From contig QNDV01000103.1 of the NCBI GenBank assembly GCA_003646045.1, positions 1-7,542 on the forward strand: a DNA stretch of 7,542 nt, given 5' to 3'. The DNA is from a bacterium (GTDB taxonomy: Bacteria; Krumholzibacteriota; Krumholzibacteria; LZORAL124-64-63). Under the pieces are notes generated by a model. It saw only the letters and a program-made list of their open reading frames with translations, was not told the DNA's origin and made no database searches. This document shows, in pieces, positions 5,510 to 7,542 of this stretch. Numbering within the stretch: position 1 is the first letter of the stretch; each line of letters begins with the position of its first letter. Both the position numbers and the translations under genes were made by a program.

Positions 5510-7542
5510 TCATCGACTGATGGCGAACGGCACCACGCTCGTCTCGCCCGCGCCGCCGTCAGCCACCGCTTCAAGACGGCAAAGATACATGCCACTGACG
5601 GCGTTCTGCAGATTCACCGGCAAGTCGAAGGCACTCTGGCCGGGGACGTCGCGCCAGTCCGTCGACATCACACGTTCTCCTTCCAGATTATAGATATGTG
5701 CCCGCACCCGCCCACTGCCGCGCAATCTCGCCCGCACATAGAGTATGTTTCCTGTGAGGGGACTTGGATAGCAGATATGGCTGCCGCTGATAATGCCGGT
5801 ACCCGCTGCCCCTGCCGCTGGCGGAGCACCTTCCTCGGCATCCCAGAATCCGTTGCGCAGAGGCGAGCCACCCCACATCCTCCAGCTTCCAGCCGGCACC
5901 GCTACATCGTGCCACAGGGCCACCACGCTACGCAGGGTCGTCTGCGGTTCACCGGTGTCCGCGTCCATGGCACCGATACGGGCAAAGGTGCCGATGGCCA
6001 CCAGATCGTGGTGCAAGTCTCCTGCCAGCTGCCCGAGCGCCGGTGTCCCCGCACTTGCCCCCGGTCCAGCCAGGGGCCAGCCCGCTTCCGGCTCGCCCCG
6101 TGGACCGTACGCGAAAATCCGCCCGTCCGGGGCCGTGAAAATAATTTGGGGGCGCGACAGGACATTCCCCGCCAGGGATGCCGACAGGGGACCCGCGGCG
6201 ACCATCGTATCAGCGACGGCAAAACCCGGCCGTGGCCGCTGTGGCCAGCCATCCTCCCAGTCACCGTAGGGACCGAAGTTCCCGAACCAGCCGTCACCCA
6301 CCATGCTGCTCGCCGCGAGAGCCGACCGGGCACGGACGGAAGCGGGCCAGGGATTGTTGGATCCGGTGCGCTCGAGATCCGTATTCAAGCGCACGGTTTC
6401 ACCGCGGCCATCAACCGAGATGACCGTGATCCAACGCCCGCGATCGCTGTTTGTTTCCGCTTCGTAACCCCAAGAGGAAACCAATGAACCGGGTTCCTGA
6501 TCCAGTGCGAACGTGAGGATTCGCTCGGTCGGCGTCGACTCCAGGGCACAGGCCAGTAGACGGTGGTTGCCTGCCAGGGTATCGGCGGCCGCGATCCACA
6601 GCCGCCCGAAAGCCAGTACGGGTGCCGATCTGACCACCACGTCACCAAGATCGATTTCCAGCGAGATATCCGCCTCCGCACCGTCAAACAGGCGCAACCA
6701 GGTAGATGCGCCCTCCCTGACCAGGACCGCGGCCCTGGCCGGTACACGCGGAGTGGGGTCCGCCAGGGGATCCAGCGGCACCAGCACCGGGGGTACCGCG
6801 CAATCTGCCAGCTCGGCATAGAGTCCGTGGGCATCGGGCAGAACATCCCGCAGAGGCGTGCCATCGTGCCGGAATGCGTACAGGCCACGGGGTCCGGTCA
6901 GGATGATTTCCGGATCACCGTCACCATCGAGATCACCGGCGGCCGGGGGCAGATTCCAGGCTACGGGATCATCTTCCCAGGTCCCCACTGCGAACGAATC
7001 CCGACCCGGCTCCTGGTCCAGGTAATCACCAAGGTCACCGTCCAGGACAAAGACCTCGCCCGCATGGCCCGCCAGCACTATCTCTGCCGCGCCGTCGGGA
7101 ATAGGATCCAGATCCACGAGCAGCACATGGGAGCCACGCAGATCAGTGTCCGGCGGCAGTTCCCGTTCGGTGGACAGGGACGGGCCCGCCACCGACGAAA
7201 GTCGTCTCACCGTGAACGTCATCTCGTCCACATAATCGACCTTGCCCCCCGTGATCCCGTCCACCACGTCATTGAACCCGTCGATGAAAATTCGCGTGTC
7301 GGCACCGCTGTTGGTTGACGAGGAAGGCCGCGTGGCCGGTCCGAAGGCAGCCTCTTCCCCGCGGTAGACGTCATCCTCATGTCCGAAGCCGAATGCCAGT
7401 TCCGCTTGCCGTGAATCCATATCCTGGATGCCGTCGGCTTCCTCCAGATCCACGCCCTTGCGGTCCGGATCCCAGTTCACGACCCGGGTACCCGCGGCCA
7501 GGGAGGCGCGGATCACGCCCTCGTCCACGTGCCAGATGTAGA
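5510..7542 (-). CDS. M6-like secreted protease, C-terminal part with FG-GAP-like repeats and T9SS-like tail (runs off right edge)
   Basis: The frame is open to the right edge (first visible residues YIWHVDEGV), so the true start lies outside; 676 residues are visible. Residues 2-37 (IWHVDEG...GVDLEEADG) and the following DDVYRGEEAAFGPATRPSS and TRIFIDGFND stretches match the C-terminal end of M6 (immune inhibitor A) metalloprotease domains. The catalytic HExxH would be outside the window, so activity cannot be judged. From about 135 to 575 there are beta-rich repeats of FG-GAP/propeller type, including a DLDGDGDPEI Ca-binding-like motif (203-212) and VLLVDLDPIPDGAAEIVL. The last about 85 residues (YPSPLTGNILYVRARL, YNLEGERVM, SGMYLCRLEA) resemble FlgD-like or T9SS type A sorting domains, suggesting export across the outer membrane. 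The PorV-family gene follows 104 bases downstream. The M6 call is fairly sure, the sorting call moderate; a non-peptidase member of the family remains possible. Confidence 0.8.
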   Translation of the reverse strand, partial: YIWHVDEGVIRASLAAGTRVVNWDPDRKGVDLEEADGIQDMDSRQAELAFGFGHEDDVYRGEEAAFGPATRPSSSTNSGADTRIFIDGFNDVVDGITGGKVDYVDEMTFTVRRLSSVAGPSLSTERELPPDTDLRGSHVLLVDLDPIPDGAAEIVLAGHAGEVFVLDGDLGDYLDQEPGRDSFAVGTWEDDPVAWNLPPAAGDLDGDGDPEIILTGPRGLYAFRHDGTPLRDVLPDAHGLYAELADCAVPPVLVPLDPLADPTPRVPARAAVLVREGASTWLRLFDGAEADISLEIDLGDVVVRSAPVLAFGRLWIAAADTLAGNHRLLACALESTPTERILTFALDQEPGSLVSSWGYEAETNSDRGRWITVISVDGRGETVRLNTDLERTGSNNPWPASVRARSALAASSMVGDGWFGNFGPYGDWEDGWPQRPRPGFAVADTMVAAGPLSASLAGNVLSRPQIIFTAPDGRIFAYGPRGEPEAGWPLAGPGASAGTPALGQLAGDLHHDLVAIGTFARIGAMDADTGEPQTTLRSVVALWHDVAVPAGSWRMWGGSPLRNGFWDAEEGAPPAAGAAGTGIISGSHICYPSPLTGNILYVRARLRGSGRVRAHIYNLEGERVMSTDWRDVPGQSAFDLPVNLQNAVSGMYLCRLEAVADGGAGETSVVPFAISR

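Noticed and set aside
5696..7318. Two long plus-strand open frames (5696-6487 and 6563-7318)
   Set aside because: Both are antisense to the M6-like gene, whose frame is supported by the M6 and FG-GAP-like motifs. Their products are rich in Arg, Pro and His without domains, as expected from reversed GC-rich coding DNA.

Overview
The window looks like ordinary chromosome from a GC-rich, diderm bacterium. An LpxH-type lipid A enzyme implies an outer membrane with LPS. A PorV/PorQ-family outer-membrane protein, a C-terminal region resembling type IX secretion (T9SS) sorting domains, and an M6-type secreted protease fragment point to the FCB group (Bacteroidota, Gemmatimonadota and related candidate phyla). 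The GC content and mix of families would suit an uncultured lineage such as Krumholzibacteriota or Eisenbacteria; this taxonomic placement is inference. I see no mobile element, CRISPR array, tRNA or rRNA.

Layout, left to right: (1) the N-terminal 102 residues of a membrane-anchored M23-type peptidase, minus strand, running off the left edge, with a good sigma70-like promoter about 85 bp upstream. (2) A 261-bp spacer holding that promoter and a hairpin. (3) A sigma-70 family factor of RpoD/SigA type without region 1.1, minus strand. (4) A periplasmic HtrA/DegP-like serine protease with two PDZ domains, minus strand, 52 bp upstream of the sigma gene and probably co-transcribed with it. (5) A 157-residue coiled-coil, acidic-tailed protein of unknown function, minus strand, ending in a hairpin. 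(6) lpxH, the only plus-strand gene, divergent from (5) across 68 bp. (7) A PorV/PorQ-family outer-membrane barrel, minus strand, whose 3' end overlaps the 3' end of lpxH by 11 bp. (8) The C-terminal 676 residues of a large secreted protein, minus strand, running off the right edge: the end of an M6 metalloprotease domain, an FG-GAP-like propeller region and a FlgD/T9SS-like tail.

The common theme is the cell envelope: peptidoglycan remodelling (M23), periplasmic quality control (HtrA), lipid A synthesis (LpxH), and outer membrane and secretion (PorV family plus likely secreted cargo). The most suggestive pairing is the M6-like cargo directly upstream of the PorV-family gene, because PorV is the shuttle that receives T9SS cargo at the outer membrane. 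I found no clearly undescribed system. The best leads are that pair, the HtrA-sigma gene pair, and the small uncharacterised coiled-coil protein.
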